A stretch of DNA of 64,000 nt, from assembly GCF_002802875.1 (NCBI RefSeq), contig NZ_PEBI01000003.1, positions 288,306-352,305 of the forward strand, read 5' to 3'. This stretch comes from Bifidobacterium primatium. Lineage in GTDB: Bacteria > Actinomycetota > Actinomycetes > Actinomycetales > Bifidobacteriaceae. Of this stretch, positions 34,374 through 43,935 are shown piece by piece. The notes under the pieces are model-generated. The model searched no databases, was not told the origin of the DNA, and saw only the letters and a program-made list of their open reading frames with translations. How positions within the stretch are numbered: position 1 is the first letter of the stretch; every line of letters starts with the position of its first letter. The position numbers and the translations under genes are program-made.

Positions 34374-35297
34374 ATGACCTCCCCCACTGCCCACGACGAC
34401 GCCGTCGTGCTTCACGATGCCGCCGTACGACGCGGCGGAAGACTCATCTGGTCACATGGAAACTTCGCGATTCCGCGCGGAACCGTAACCGCGGTGGTCG
34501 GCACCAACGGAGCCGGAAAGACCACGCTGCTGGACGCCGAGCTCGGCCTGATCCCCACATCCCAAGGCGACATCACGGTACTGGGGCGGCCGGCGGGCCA
34601 AAGCAACCAACGCATCGGCTACGTACCACAGACCTACACTTCGGGGCTTGATTCGACGATCACCGCACGGCAGTCGGTAATACTGGGGCTGACGGGCACG
34701 AAGTTCGGCATCCACTTCGTCTCCGCGGAGGAGAAACGGCGTGCACAGGAGGTCCTGGAATTCGTCGGGCTCGCCGACAAGGCCGACTACCGGCTCAACG
34801 AGCTTTCCGGCGGCCTGCGCCAGCGCGCCGCCATCGCGCAGGCGCTGGCATGCAGCCCCGAACTGCTGCTGCTTGACGAGCCTCTGGCCAATCTCGACAT
34901 CGCCAGCCAGCGTTCGGTCGTGGAACTGCTCGCCCGTCTGAACCATGAATGGGGCATGACCATCGAGGTCGTGGCCCACGACCTGAACATGCTGCTGCCC
35001 ATCCTCACCGGAGCCATCTACCTGCTCGACGGGCATCCGCACTACTCCCCCATCCGTTCGGTGCTGGACTCCGATCTGCTCACGCATCTCTACGGCACAC
35101 GCGTGGAGGTCGTCACCACGCCCCAGGGCGACATGTTCGTGACCCCGAACCGCAAGCTCGAGCCGGAGGAGCGCCTCCAGGACACCCATGACGTACGCGA
35201 GGCCGCCCACTTCCACGAGCACGGGGATCCGAAGGACGGAGGAACCCATGCCGATGCACATATCGCAGGCACCAAGGCCAAGGAGATGAATCGATGA
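34374..35297 (+). CDS. Metal ABC transporter ATPase (ZnuC-like)
   Basis: A 307-residue ATP-binding subunit: Walker A VGTNGAGKTT (about 42-51), Q-loop YVPQTYTS, signature LSGGLRQR (about 145), Walker B LLLLDEP and the His switch VVAHDLN. The C-terminal extension is unusual, with HFHEHGDPKDGGTHADAH giving several histidines that could bind metal. It overlaps the permease gene by 4 bp (ATGA), so the two are co-translated. A metalloregulator-like box lies upstream. Confidence 0.9.
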   Translation: MTSPTAHDDAVVLHDAAVRRGGRLIWSHGNFAIPRGTVTAVVGTNGAGKTTLLDAELGLIPTSQGDITVLGRPAGQSNQRIGYVPQTYTSGLDSTITARQSVILGLTGTKFGIHFVSAEEKRRAQEVLEFVGLADKADYRLNELSGGLRQRAAIAQALACSPELLLLDEPLANLDIASQRSVVELLARLNHEWGMTIEVVAHDLNMLLPILTGAIYLLDGHPHYSPIRSVLDSDLLTHLYGTRVEVVTTPQGDMFVTPNRKLEPEERLQDTHDVREAAHFHEHGDPKDGGTHADAHIAGTKAKEMNR

Positions 35298-36121
35298 CCA
35301 TACAGTTCGCCTTCGACCCCGAATGGATGAGCGTCCTCACGGCACCGTTCATGGTCAATGCCATCGAAGCGGGACTGCTGATCGCCGTCGCCGCGGGAAT
35401 CATGGGGTATTTCACCATCACGCGGCATTCGACGTTCGCCGCCCACGCGCTGGCGCACATAGGGCTCCCCGGCGCGACCGGCGCCGTATTGCTCGGACTG
35501 CCCGTCTCGCTTGGCCTGGGCGCATTCGCGCTGGGCGGGGCGCTGGTCATCGGCGCATTGGGCAAAAAGGTCTCCGAGCGCGAAATCGCCACGGGCACCG
35601 TGCTGGCGTTCGCCACGGGTCTGGGACTGTTCTTCGCGAGGCTTTCCTCCAGCGCCTCGCAGCAGATGCAGTCCATTCTTTTCGGGTCCATCCTGACCAT
35701 CACCGACAATCAGATCGTCGGCTTCGCCATCTTCGACGCGTTGCTGCTGGTGGTGGTGTCGCTTGTGTACCGGCCGCTCCTGTTCAGTTCGCTGGACGAG
35801 CAGGTCGCACGGGCCAAGGGCGTGCCCATCGGTGCGATGAACGTGCTGTTCATGGCCATCATGGCCGGGGTCATCACCGTGGCTGTGCCGGCGGTGGGTA
35901 CATTGCTGATCTTCGCCCTGGTCGTCACACCTGCGGCGACGGCGTCGATCGTCACCCGATCCCCATTCGCGGCCATCATCGTGTCGTGCGTGCTGTGCCT
36001 GGCGAGCATCTGGGGCGGACTGGTGCTTTCGGCGATGTTCCCCACCCCGCCCAGCTTCGTCATCGTCACGCTCAGCACGGCGATGTGGGCGATCGCGAAG
36101 ATCGTCTTCCGCAATCGCTGA
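35294..36121 (+). CDS. Metal ABC transporter permease (ZnuB-like)
   Basis: A 275-residue ABC-3-family permease with about eight helices. Family marks are the N-terminal MVNAIEAGLLIAVAAGIMGYF, HALAHIGLPGATGA and ALLVVVVSLVY, and the long C-terminal helices PAVGTLLIFALVVTPAATA. It is coupled to the ATPase by a 4-bp overlap and is convergent with ispF 20 bp downstream. It would import Zn or Mn from the lipoprotein encoded at 33193-34191. Confidence 0.9.
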   Translation: MTIQFAFDPEWMSVLTAPFMVNAIEAGLLIAVAAGIMGYFTITRHSTFAAHALAHIGLPGATGAVLLGLPVSLGLGAFALGGALVIGALGKKVSEREIATGTVLAFATGLGLFFARLSSSASQQMQSILFGSILTITDNQIVGFAIFDALLLVVVSLVYRPLLFSSLDEQVARAKGVPIGAMNVLFMAIMAGVITVAVPAVGTLLIFALVVTPAATASIVTRSPFAAIIVSCVLCLASIWGGLVLSAMFPTPPSFVIVTLSTAMWAIAKIVFRNR

Positions 36122-36140
36122 CCGTGATGGCAGGCCGTTC

Positions 36141-36650
36141 TCAGCCGCGGACGGCCAATGCCGTGGCGATGGCTGCGACGCCTTCGCCACGACCGGTGAA
36201 CCCTATGCCGTCCGTGGTCGTCGCCGTGATGCTCACCGGCGCCCCCAAGGCGCCGGACATGGCATGCTGGGCCTCGTCGCGACGACGCCCGATGCGGGGG
36301 GCATTGCCGACTATGGATACACCGACGTTCACGATGGTCCAGCCATGCTCCCGCACATGATCGCCTACGGCGCTCAACATGGCGTCGCCATGCATGCCGG
36401 AGCCGAGGCTGCGGGGGCCCACGCCGAACAGCGTGCCGATGTCACCGAGACCGCAGGCCGAGAGCACGGCGTCGATGACGGCATGCGCGGCGACGTCGCC
36501 ATCGGAATCGCCGAGCACCCCTTCGCATCCCCGCCGCTCGTCCTCCTGCCAGCGCAGGCATGCGAGCCACAGCTCGCGCCCCGTGCCGGAGGGGGCGAAA
36601 CGATGCGCATCGAAACCCTGTCCGATGCGCATATTCGTCACGTCCGCCAT
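36141..36650 (-). CDS. ispF: 2-C-methyl-D-erythritol 2,4-cyclodiphosphate synthase
   Basis: A 169-residue enzyme of the MEP isoprenoid pathway, a trimer with a zinc site. It has the metal ligand motif GFDAHRFAP, a C-terminal GEGVAA-type end, LGDSDGDVAAHAVIDAVLSA (zinc His) and TTTDGIGFTGRGEG. The start is 3 bp after carD's stop; the carD-ispF order is conserved in actinobacteria. ispD is not in the window. Slightly longer than usual because of an arginine/glutamate-rich insertion (CLRWQEDERRGCEG). Confidence 0.95.
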   Translation of the reverse strand: MADVTNMRIGQGFDAHRFAPSGTGRELWLACLRWQEDERRGCEGVLGDSDGDVAAHAVIDAVLSACGLGDIGTLFGVGPRSLGSGMHGDAMLSAVGDHVREHGWTIVNVGVSIVGNAPRIGRRRDEAQHAMSGALGAPVSITATTTDGIGFTGRGEGVAAIATALAVRG

Positions 36651-36653
36651 CGG

Positions 36654-37277
36654 CTACTTGGCCGACTTCCTCGTGCTCTTCTTCTTGCCCTTCGCGGCCT
36701 TGGCCTCCGCCTCGATGCGGTTCAGCGTCTCGCTGGCCGGTTCCTTGGGGCTCTTCGTATGATGCTTGTCGTCGCCGGGCTCGGGATCGCGGTAGCCGAG
36801 GTTGACGTCGAGCAGACGCTGGGTCTCCTCCTCGCTCAGCTTCTCGCTCAGCGAGATCTCGGAGGTGAGGATGTTGCGGGCCTTGGTGAGCATGCGCTTC
36901 TCACCGGCGGACAGGCCGTGTTCGTCGTCGTCGCGCTGGGCGAGGTCGCGCACGACCTCGGCGATCTTGTTCACGTCACCGGTGGCGATCTTCTCCACGT
37001 TCAGTTTGTAGCGGCGGGACCAGTTGGTCTTCTCCTCGACGATGGGCGTGCGCAGGATCTCGAACACCTTGGAGACGGCCTTGGCGTCCACGACGTCGCG
37101 CACACCGACCTTCTTGACGTTCTCCGCCGGAATCTGAATCACCAGACCGTCGGACGACAGCACGGAAAGCTTGAGATACGTGCGCTTGACGCCGTTCATC
37201 TCCCGCTCGGTAATCTCTTCGATCTTCGCTGCGCCATGGCGCGGATAGACAACGGTATCGCCAACCTGGTAAGTCAT
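36654..37277 (-). CDS. carD: CarD-family RNA-polymerase-binding transcription regulator
   Basis: A 207-residue protein with the N-terminal Tudor-like RNAP-interaction domain YQVGDTVVYPRHGAAKIEEI, then a helical DNA-binding domain. An added lysine-rich tail (KAAKGKKKSTRKSAK) is longer than in mycobacteria. CarD binds the polymerase beta lobe and stabilises open complexes at rRNA and other promoters. It is first gene of the carD-ispF pair. Its upstream region (37278-37474) is shared divergently with glgB. Confidence 0.96.
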   Translation of the reverse strand: MTYQVGDTVVYPRHGAAKIEEITEREMNGVKRTYLKLSVLSSDGLVIQIPAENVKKVGVRDVVDAKAVSKVFEILRTPIVEEKTNWSRRYKLNVEKIATGDVNKIAEVVRDLAQRDDDEHGLSAGEKRMLTKARNILTSEISLSEKLSEEETQRLLDVNLGYRDPEPGDDKHHTKSPKEPASETLNRIEAEAKAAKGKKKSTRKSAK

Positions 37278-37474
37278 GTATCAAGCCCCTCTATAGATTA
37301 AAGAAGACATCTTATGATTGCACGGAGGTTGGACTTATAGTCATGAGCGAGCGAAATTTCAGTATATACGCCCAAGGGGGCGAAATCCAAAAGAGAACGC
37401 TCACATGTTGAACGTTCAAAAAATCAACACGTCGTTAAGCGTTTTTCACGAAATCATTTCGTACACTCGTTTGT

Positions 37475-39730
37475 ATGAGCAACACAAACAATGCCATCCC
37501 GCAGCCGGTCAGCGTCGACCATGCGATTCTGGATGATGTCAGCAACGGCGTATACTACGACCCGCACACCGTGCTGGGAGCCCATCTCAACGACGAGGCA
37601 GGCGGCGAGGGCTACGCCACCGTTCGTGTCCTGCGCCCCTTCGCCAAGCACGTCGTCATCGTGACCGAGGATGGGGAGTACACCGCCGAACATGAGTGGA
37701 ACGGCGTCTTCACCGCCGTCATCCCCGCAATCGCCTCCACGGACGGCGAAGGCTATGCAACCCCCGACTACCGCATTCGCGTATCCTACGAAGGCGGCGA
37801 CACCGCACTGGTGGACGACCCCTACCGCTACATGCCCACCGTCGGCGAAATGGACATGTACCTCTTCGGCGAAGGCCGTCATGAGCGCCTCTGGGAGGTG
37901 CTCGGCGCGCATGTGCGCACCTACGACGACGTCATGGGAGACCCGGACGGCTCCTCCCCCGACACGGTCACCGGAACCTCGTTCGCGGTATGGGCCCCGA
38001 ACGCGCACGCCGTACGCGTCGTCGGCGACTTCAACTCCTGGTCCGGCCGCCAGCATGCCATGAGGGAGCTGGGCTCCTCCGGCATCTGGGAGATCTTCAT
38101 CCCCGACGTCGGCGCCGGCGAGCTGTACAAGTACGAGATCCTCAACGCCAACCATGAATGGAAGCAGAAGGCCGACCCGATGGAGAACCTCCACCAGGTT
38201 CCCCCGCTGACGGCATCGGTCGTCGTGGACTCCAAGCACGAGTGGCACGACGAGGAATGGATGGAGCACCGCCGCAACACCGATCCGCACTCCGGCCCCG
38301 TCAGCATCTACGAAGTCCACGCCGGCAGCTGGAAGATCGGCATGGACTACAGCAGGCTCGCCGACGAGCTGGTGCCCTACGTGAAGAAAATGGGCTTCAC
38401 CCATGTGGAGTTCATGCCGCTCGCCGAGCATCCGTTCACCGGCTCCTGGGGCTATCAGGTCACCGGCTACTACGCGCCGCAGTCCCGTCTCGGCAACCCC
38501 GACGACCTCAAGAAGCTCATCGACGCCTTCCATCAGGCCGGCATCGGCGTGATCATGGACTGGGTCCCCGCCCACTTCCCCAAGGACGATTTCGCGCTGG
38601 CGCGCTTCGACGGCACGCCGTTGTACGAGGACCCGGACCCGCTGCGCGGCGAGCACCCCGACTGGGGCACCTACGTGTTCAACTTCGGACGCAACGAGGT
38701 GCGCAACTTCCTCGTGGCCAATGCCTGCTACTGGCTTGACGAGTTCCATGTGGACGGTCTGCGCGTGGACGCCGTCTCCTCGATGCTCTATCTCGACTAC
38801 AGCCGCGAGAACGGCCAGTGGCGTCCGAACAAGTACGGCGGGCGCGAGAACCTCGAGGCCATCGACTTCCTCAAGGAGGCCACCGCCACCGCATACGGCC
38901 GCAACCCCGGCATCATGATGATCGCCGAGGAGTCCACCGCATGGCCGGGCGTGACCGCGCCGACGAGCGAGGGTGGACTCGGATTCGGTCTCAAGTGGAA
39001 CATGGGATGGATGCACGACACCCTCGAGTACCTGCATGAGACGCCCGTCAACCGCAAGTGGCATCACGGCGAGATCACCTTCTCGATGATGTACGCCTAC
39101 TCCGAGCACTATGTGCTGCCCATCAGCCACGACGAGGTCGTATACGGCAAGGGCGCGCTGTTCGGCAAGATGCCCGGCGACGACTGGCAGAAGTACGCCG
39201 GCGTGAGGGCCCTGTTCGCCTACCAGTGGGCGCATCCGGGCAAGAACCTCACGTTCATGGGCAACGAGATCGCACAGTACGGCGAATGGGACTACAAGAG
39301 CTCGGTGGACTGGAACGCGCTGAACTGGCCCGACCATCAGGGCGTACAGAAGCTTGTACGCGACCTGAACGAGCTGTACCGCAAGAGCCCCGAATTCTGG
39401 AGTCAGGACTTCGATCCCGCGGGATTCCAGTGGCTCACCAGCGACGACGCCGACCACAACGTCCTGAGCTTCATGCGTCTGGACACCAAGGGCAATCCGA
39501 TTGTGGTCGTGGTCAACTTCTCCGGCTGCGCCTGGCAGGACTATCAGGTCCCGCTGCCCAGCGGCGGCGAATGGGAGGAGATCCTCAACACCGACGCCGA
39601 GGAATACGGCGGCTCGGGGATCAGCAACACCGACATCGTCGCCGAGAAGGGCGAGTACCACTCGCGTCCGTATTCGGTGAAGATCACCGTCCCCGCACTC
39701 GGCGCCCTGTTCCTCAAGCCCAAGGCATAG
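37475..39730 (+). CDS. glgB: 1,4-alpha-glucan branching enzyme
   Basis: A 751-residue GH13 enzyme that makes alpha-1,6 branches in glycogen. An N-terminal CBM48 ([19 protein letters not shown]) precedes the barrel. Conserved regions are [20 protein letters not shown] (nucleophile Asp about 431), [10 protein letters not shown] (acid/base Glu about 484) and LPISHDEV. Length suits family members with an extra N-terminal module. Divergent from carD; a terminator follows at 39765. Confidence 0.96.
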   Translation: MSNTNNAIPQPVSVDHAILDDVSNGVYYDPHTVLGAHLNDEAGGEGYATVRVLRPFAKHVVIVTEDGEYTAEHEWNGVFTAVIPAIASTDGEGYATPDYRIRVSYEGGDTALVDDPYRYMPTVGEMDMYLFGEGRHERLWEVLGAHVRTYDDVMGDPDGSSPDTVTGTSFAVWAPNAHAVRVVGDFNSWSGRQHAMRELGSSGIWEIFIPDVGAGELYKYEILNANHEWKQKADPMENLHQVPPLTASVVVDSKHEWHDEEWMEHRRNTDPHSGPVSIYEVHAGSWKIGMDYSRLADELVPYVKKMGFTHVEFMPLAEHPFTGSWGYQVTGYYAPQSRLGNPDDLKKLIDAFHQAGIGVIMDWVPAHFPKDDFALARFDGTPLYEDPDPLRGEHPDWGTYVFNFGRNEVRNFLVANACYWLDEFHVDGLRVDAVSSMLYLDYSRENGQWRPNKYGGRENLEAIDFLKEATATAYGRNPGIMMIAEESTAWPGVTAPTSEGGLGFGLKWNMGWMHDTLEYLHETPVNRKWHHGEITFSMMYAYSEHYVLPISHDEVVYGKGALFGKMPGDDWQKYAGVRALFAYQWAHPGKNLTFMGNEIAQYGEWDYKSSVDWNALNWPDHQGVQKLVRDLNELYRKSPEFWSQDFDPAGFQWLTSDDADHNVLSFMRLDTKGNPIVVVVNFSGCAWQDYQVPLPSGGEWEEILNTDAEEYGGSGISNTDIVAEKGEYHSRPYSVKITVPALGALFLKPKA

Positions 39731-39764
39731 AATCGCCGATGACGGGAGCATCGCTCATCTGATA

Positions 39765-39797
39765 ACGTAAGGCCAGGTTGAAATCCTGGCCTTACGT
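39765..39797 (+). terminator. glgB terminator
   Basis: 13-bp arms ACGTAAGGCCAGG/CCTGGCCTTACGT with a 7-nt loop, 34 bp after the glgB stop. Confidence 0.7.
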
Positions 39798-39853
39798 ATG
39801 ATATACGCTAAGACACATCTGATTGGATATATATCAAGGGATCAAAGGGATTA

Positions 39854-40579
39854 ATGGCGATGAACAGCATTGATACACACACCCAGCAGCGCACGATTCT
39901 CGTTGTCGAGGACGAACCCACGCTGGCCACGGCCATCGCCCAGCGTCTGACCGCGGAAGGCTGGAACGCCCGTGTGGCTGGTGACGGCGCGAGCGCGGTG
40001 CAGGCGGCGTCCCAGCTGAAGCCCGATCTGGTCATCATGGACATCATGCTGCCGGTGATGGACGGCCTCGAGGCCACCAAACGCATCGTGGCCAGCCGCC
40101 CGGTCCCCGTGCTGATTCTCACGGCCCGCGACGACGAGGCCGACAAGGTCATCGGTCTCGGAGCCGGTGCCGACGACTACATGACGAAGCCGTTCTCGAT
40201 GCGCGAGCTGATCGCCCGCTGCAAGGCGCTGCTGCGCCGTGTCGAGCGGGCGAAGGTCATCGCGAAGAACTCCGAAAACGAGAAGCTGCTCGACTTCGGC
40301 ACCCTGGTCATCGATCCTGCCCAGCGCATCGTGACCTTCGAGGGCGAGCCCGTACACCTCACCCCGACCGAATTCGATCTGCTCGCCACGCTGGCGCGCC
40401 GTCCCAAGTCGGTGCTCACCCGTGAGAAGCTGCTCGAGGAGGTATGGGACTGGGTAGATGCCTCCGGAACCCGAACCGTCGACTCCCATGTGAAGGCGCT
40501 GCGCCATAAGCTCGGGCCGGAACTCATCCGCACCGTGCATGGCGTCGGATACGCCTTCGAACCGCCGGAAGCCAAGTGA
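39854..40579 (+). CDS. OmpR/PhoB-family response regulator
   Basis: A 241-residue protein. The receiver domain carries the acidic pair LVVEDEPT, phospho-acceptor IMDIMLPVMDG (about Asp62) and Lys in TKPFSMREL. The winged-helix effector domain follows (HLTPTEFDLLATLARRPKSV, TVDSHVKALRHKLG, VHGVGYAFEP). AAAGGG is spaced 5 nt from ATG 39854. Its GTGA overlap with the kinase downstream shows they form one two-component system. Signal and targets are unknown. Confidence 0.93.
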   Translation: MAMNSIDTHTQQRTILVVEDEPTLATAIAQRLTAEGWNARVAGDGASAVQAASQLKPDLVIMDIMLPVMDGLEATKRIVASRPVPVLILTARDDEADKVIGLGAGADDYMTKPFSMRELIARCKALLRRVERAKVIAKNSENEKLLDFGTLVIDPAQRIVTFEGEPVHLTPTEFDLLATLARRPKSVLTREKLLEEVWDWVDASGTRTVDSHVKALRHKLGPELIRTVHGVGYAFEPPEAK

Positions 40580-41652
40580 CCATGGCCGAACGCAAGGGGC
40601 AGGCCGCCCGTCAGAAGCGACGCGCGCTGCGGGACCGGCCCATAGGCATGCTGTCCTCCCTGAAGGTGGAGCTCAGCGTACTGATCGTCATAGCAACGGC
40701 CATAGCGTTCGTGCTGGCCTGGCATTTCCTCAAATGGGGGTGGAGCGGGTGGATTGCCATGCCGCTCACCCTTGTCGTCGCCCTGGGCATCACATACTTC
40801 TTCGCGCATGGTCTCACCGCGCCGCTGCGTCAGATGAGGGATGCCGCCGAGGCCATGGCCGAAGGCGACTATTCCGTGCGCGTGGAAGGCGTCACCAATT
40901 CCCGCGACGAGGTCGGACAGCTCGCCAGGTCCTTCAATGAAATGGCCGCCGAGCTGCAGCACGCCGATCAGATGCGCAGGGACATGGTCGCCAATGTGAG
41001 CCATGAGCTGCGCACTCCCGTGTCGGCGCTTCAGGCGCTGGTGGAGAACATGGCCGATGGCGTGGTGGAACCGACCCCCGCGAACCTCGAGGGTATTCTC
41101 AATCAGACGCACAGGCTTTCCGACCTCATCGCCTTCCTGCTCGATATGTCGCGCGTCGAAGCCGGCGCGGCCAGTCTTGAAGTCGAACGCTTCGACTTCG
41201 GCGGATTCCTCGACGAGACCATCAAACCTCTGGAGATTGCGGACGGCGGCCACAACCACACCATTCATCTTGAGGTCCCCGACCATCTCATGATGGAGGG
41301 CGACCAGGACCGTCTCAGCCAGCTGTTCACCAATATCATCGCCAATGCGTTGAAGCACTCCCCTGACGGCACGTCCGTACTGATCGAAGTGCATGAGGAC
41401 ACCAGTCTCGGCACCATCATCACCAACGTCGTGAACTACGGGTCGCAGATTCCCGAAGAGGCCCGCAATGATATCTTCCGTCGCTACGTCAAGGGGGCGG
41501 GCCGTCCGGGCACCGGGTCGGGTGGAACCGGACTCGGCCTGTCCATCGCCCGCTGGGCGGCGGGCCTTCATGGGGGCACCGTCAAGGTGGTGCCCGACAA
41601 GCGCGGCGCCAACTTCGAAATCGCACTGCCCAAGAATCACGTCGCGCAATAG
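40576..41652 (+). CDS. Membrane sensor histidine kinase
   Basis: A 358-residue kinase with two membrane helices (LSVLIVIATAIAFVLAW and WIAMPLTLVVALGITYFFA) and almost no extracytoplasmic domain between them. A HAMP domain follows, then HisKA with NVSHELRTPVSALQAL (His about 143), and a HATPase domain with N-box IANALKHSPDG and G-boxes GTGSGGTGLGLSIAR. The short loop suggests sensing within or at the membrane. It starts by GTG 40576 overlapping the regulator stop, or ATG 40582. Its 3' end overlaps the convergent comF gene by 16 bp. Confidence 0.92.
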   Translation: MTMAERKGQAARQKRRALRDRPIGMLSSLKVELSVLIVIATAIAFVLAWHFLKWGWSGWIAMPLTLVVALGITYFFAHGLTAPLRQMRDAAEAMAEGDYSVRVEGVTNSRDEVGQLARSFNEMAAELQHADQMRRDMVANVSHELRTPVSALQALVENMADGVVEPTPANLEGILNQTHRLSDLIAFLLDMSRVEAGAASLEVERFDFGGFLDETIKPLEIADGGHNHTIHLEVPDHLMMEGDQDRLSQLFTNIIANALKHSPDGTSVLIEVHEDTSLGTIITNVVNYGSQIPEEARNDIFRRYVKGAGRPGTGSGGTGLGLSIARWAAGLHGGTVKVVPDKRGANFEIALPKNHVAQ

Positions 41653-42341
41653 GCGACTGCAGCAAGGACCATGGCGGCGACCACCGTCGCGTCATGGTCC
41701 CGCAGCGTCTGCGAGCACTGGCGTATGGTGGCGCCCGTGGTCATGATATCGTCCACCAGCAGAATCTGGCCACCACGCAGCGCCTCCGGATTCCGCACGC
41801 GGATATGCCCTGACAGTCGTGCCGCACGTTGTCCCACCCGCGACCCCTGTACGGATTTCGTCCGTACGCCGGTAATCGATAGCGCCGGCATGACAACGGC
41901 GTCAAGACCGCATGAGGTCAGATGCGCGCATACCGCCTCGGCCAACGGAACGGTATGGCGGCGTCCCCTGCGACGCAGCGATTTCGGCGATGAGGGAACC
42001 GGTACGACCATGACACTTCGGTCGACATCCATCAGCCGTTCCACGGCGCCGTTCCGTGCGCGTTCCCGCATCATGGCGGCCAGGTCCGGGGTGATCTCCT
42101 CGTCTCCGTGGTCCTTCCATCGCAGGATGGCCCGGCGGACGCCTTCCCTGTACCATCCGCATGCCAGGACACGTCCACCGGAGCACATGGTGGCGGGTAC
42201 CGTTCGTACGACGCGTCGACGGAATCCCGCGGTGCACCCCGCACAGAGACGCTCATCCGGCATATCGCAGCCGGCACAGCCACGTGGCAGCATGATGTCA
42301 CGTATCAGCCGCAGCAGTGTTCCTGATTCGTTGTCGTCCAT
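41637..42341 (-). CDS. ComF-family phosphoribosyltransferase-like protein
   Basis: A 234-residue ComFC homologue. The N-terminal zinc-finger Cys pairs (CAGCDMPDERLCAGC and a further Cys) are typical. Then VPVPSSPKSLRRRGRRHT, the core RTKSVQGSRVGQRAARLSG and the PRPP-loop ILLVDDIMTTGAT. In competent bacteria ComF proteins aid DNA uptake; in actinobacteria the role is unproven. It is convergent with the sensor kinase, sharing its last 16 bp, and lies before the HAD gene on the same strand. Confidence 0.88.
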   Translation of the reverse strand: MDDNESGTLLRLIRDIMLPRGCAGCDMPDERLCAGCTAGFRRRVVRTVPATMCSGGRVLACGWYREGVRRAILRWKDHGDEEITPDLAAMMRERARNGAVERLMDVDRSVMVVPVPSSPKSLRRRGRRHTVPLAEAVCAHLTSCGLDAVVMPALSITGVRTKSVQGSRVGQRAARLSGHIRVRNPEALRGGQILLVDDIMTTGATIRQCSQTLRDHDATVVAAMVLAAVAYCAT

Positions 42342-42436
42342 GTTCGAACCATACCCGATGCGAATGCGGATGGTCCAGCCGTGGAGACGATGTTGACGAA
42401 CGTGCCCCGACGGCCACCGGAGACATGGCGTCGCAA

Positions 42437-43252
42437 TCAGCGGTGGGAAAAGACGTTCAGCAGATTCCGAATGACACGCAGGGTGTCGTCGGGGCCGGAA
42501 ACATGAATCGCGTACGCCCCGGCGACCGCCGTGGGATAATCGTTGCCATCGGGATCCATGCGGTCCCCCACGAACGCGATGCGGGGGATGTCCACGCCGA
42601 GAATGCCGGAAAGCTCACGGATGGCATATGACTTGTCGATGCCGCGGGCGACCACGTCCACGCTGGTCGACCCGCCCGACCGGACGGTGAGCTGCGGCAG
42701 ATCGGCCGCGACCGCGGCGGCGAGGCGATTCTTCTTCCTACGGTCGGGGTCCCATGCCTCCTTCGCCTCCACCGGCGCGAGCTGGCCGAGCGCGGAGAAC
42801 GTTATCTGACTGCCGCGGTCCTCGAGTCGGTCTCCCCATATGCGGTCGTCCGGCAGCCACAGCCCCTGTTCCTTGGCATGTCTGGTCAGTGATTCGATGG
42901 CGGCATCCCGGTCCCTTTCGCTGAGGTCGTGGGCATATCGGCATTCCCAGTCGTCACCGTTCCACGCATAGTACCGAGTTCCGCTGGTGGGCATGAAATG
43001 CAGGTTCCTCCGATCTGCCATGTCGCCGATTCTGGCGATGATCTGTCGGGAGAACAACTCGTATTTGCCTCCGGAGACCACTGCGCAGGGAATATGATGC
43101 GTCAGCTCGGAGAATGCCTCGGCCATCTGCGGCGTCATCGGGGTCTTCGACTTCGCCAGCGTGGTGTCGAGATCGAATCCGATGGCCCCGATGTGCGATT
43201 CCAGCCATGCATAGTCCACTTCATCCCAGCGATGAATGGTCACGGCACCCAT
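42437..43252 (-). CDS. HAD-IIB family hydrolase (phosphomannomutase-like fold)
   Basis: A 271-residue protein from ATG 43252, with TAGGAG upstream. Motif I is FDLDTTLAKSKTPMT, with the nucleophile/acid Asp pair. Motif III/IV is VGDRMDPDGNDYPTA, and DKSYAIRELSG supplies the lysine. The cap domain has the C2B insertion of Cof/PMM-type enzymes. It resembles actinobacterial HAD-IIB phosphatases near the wall-synthesis cluster. Substrate, perhaps a sugar phosphate, is unknown. Confidence 0.85.
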   Translation of the reverse strand: MGAVTIHRWDEVDYAWLESHIGAIGFDLDTTLAKSKTPMTPQMAEAFSELTHHIPCAVVSGGKYELFSRQIIARIGDMADRRNLHFMPTSGTRYYAWNGDDWECRYAHDLSERDRDAAIESLTRHAKEQGLWLPDDRIWGDRLEDRGSQITFSALGQLAPVEAKEAWDPDRRKKNRLAAAVAADLPQLTVRSGGSTSVDVVARGIDKSYAIRELSGILGVDIPRIAFVGDRMDPDGNDYPTAVAGAYAIHVSGPDDTLRVIRNLLNVFSHR

Positions 43253-43396
43253 ACAGACTCCTATCCCTGACGAAGAAAACCCACGCGCCATCCGGCAGAC
43301 GGCATACCTAGCATTATCGCATAGACGGCCGCCACAACCCGCGAGAGACGGCGGAACACCGGGCAAAACGTCCGTTCGGCGATTAGGCTGTATGCC

Positions 43397-43870
43397 ATGA
43401 CCGAAGAGAAAACGACATCCGCAGGCATGCTGCGCACCGGAGGCACCCCGCTGCCCTGGGAACGCAAAGTCTACCGCAACCGGCATGGCCGGGGCAACCG
43501 GCAGGCGACGTTTGGCATCCGTATGCCCCGATACCGCACCAAGGCCGGCATGTTCGACAGCATGGTCGTGGCGCAGCTCAAGAGGCTGAACGCGGCCTGG
43601 CCGCAGCTGTTGGACGGCGTGCAATGCGCCGTGGAGGACGTGCCGCCCTCGGCACCCGTCTCATGGGAGACCAGACGTGCGTTCCTTTCCCAGAGCTTCC
43701 CCGCCAACCACGGCATTCCCGCCCGTATTGTGCTGTACCGCCGTCCCATCGAACAGCGTGCCGTGGGCAGGGTGGATCTGCAGCTCATCATCCGTGACGA
43801 GCTGGTCTCCTGCCTCGCCGACCTCAGCGGGAAGCATCCGGAGGACATCGATCCGGATTGGGGCTTCTAG
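43397..43870 (+). CDS. PF06262 metallopeptidase-like protein lacking HExxH
   Basis: A 157-residue protein of the actinobacterial zincin-like family encoded near whiB2 and the phosphomannomutase genes (Rv3259 relatives). PARIVLYRRPIEQRA and the end KHPEDIDP are family marks. Where metallopeptidases have HExxH, this one has IIRDELVSCL, so it cannot bind zinc in the standard way. It is probably a non-catalytic relative. It is divergent from the HAD gene. Confidence 0.7.
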   Translation: MTEEKTTSAGMLRTGGTPLPWERKVYRNRHGRGNRQATFGIRMPRYRTKAGMFDSMVVAQLKRLNAAWPQLLDGVQCAVEDVPPSAPVSWETRRAFLSQSFPANHGIPARIVLYRRPIEQRAVGRVDLQLIIRDELVSCLADLSGKHPEDIDPDWGF

Positions 43871-43894
43871 GCTTGCTCCAAACGTCCTTATTGG

Positions 43895-43927
43895 GAAGGG
43901 CCATCCCATTTGCGGGAATGGCCCTTC
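43895..43927. terminator. Hairpin between the convergent PF06262 and DUF5719 genes
   Basis: Arms GAAGGGCCAT/ATGGCCCTTC with an inner CCC/GGG stem, TTCTTC on the + side; likely serves both genes. Confidence 0.7.
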
Positions 43928-43935
43928 TTCGATAT

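Noticed and set aside
37454-39751. A 765-residue minus-strand frame antisense to glgB
   Set aside because: glgB is certain from its GH13 motifs; antisense frames are expected at this GC content.
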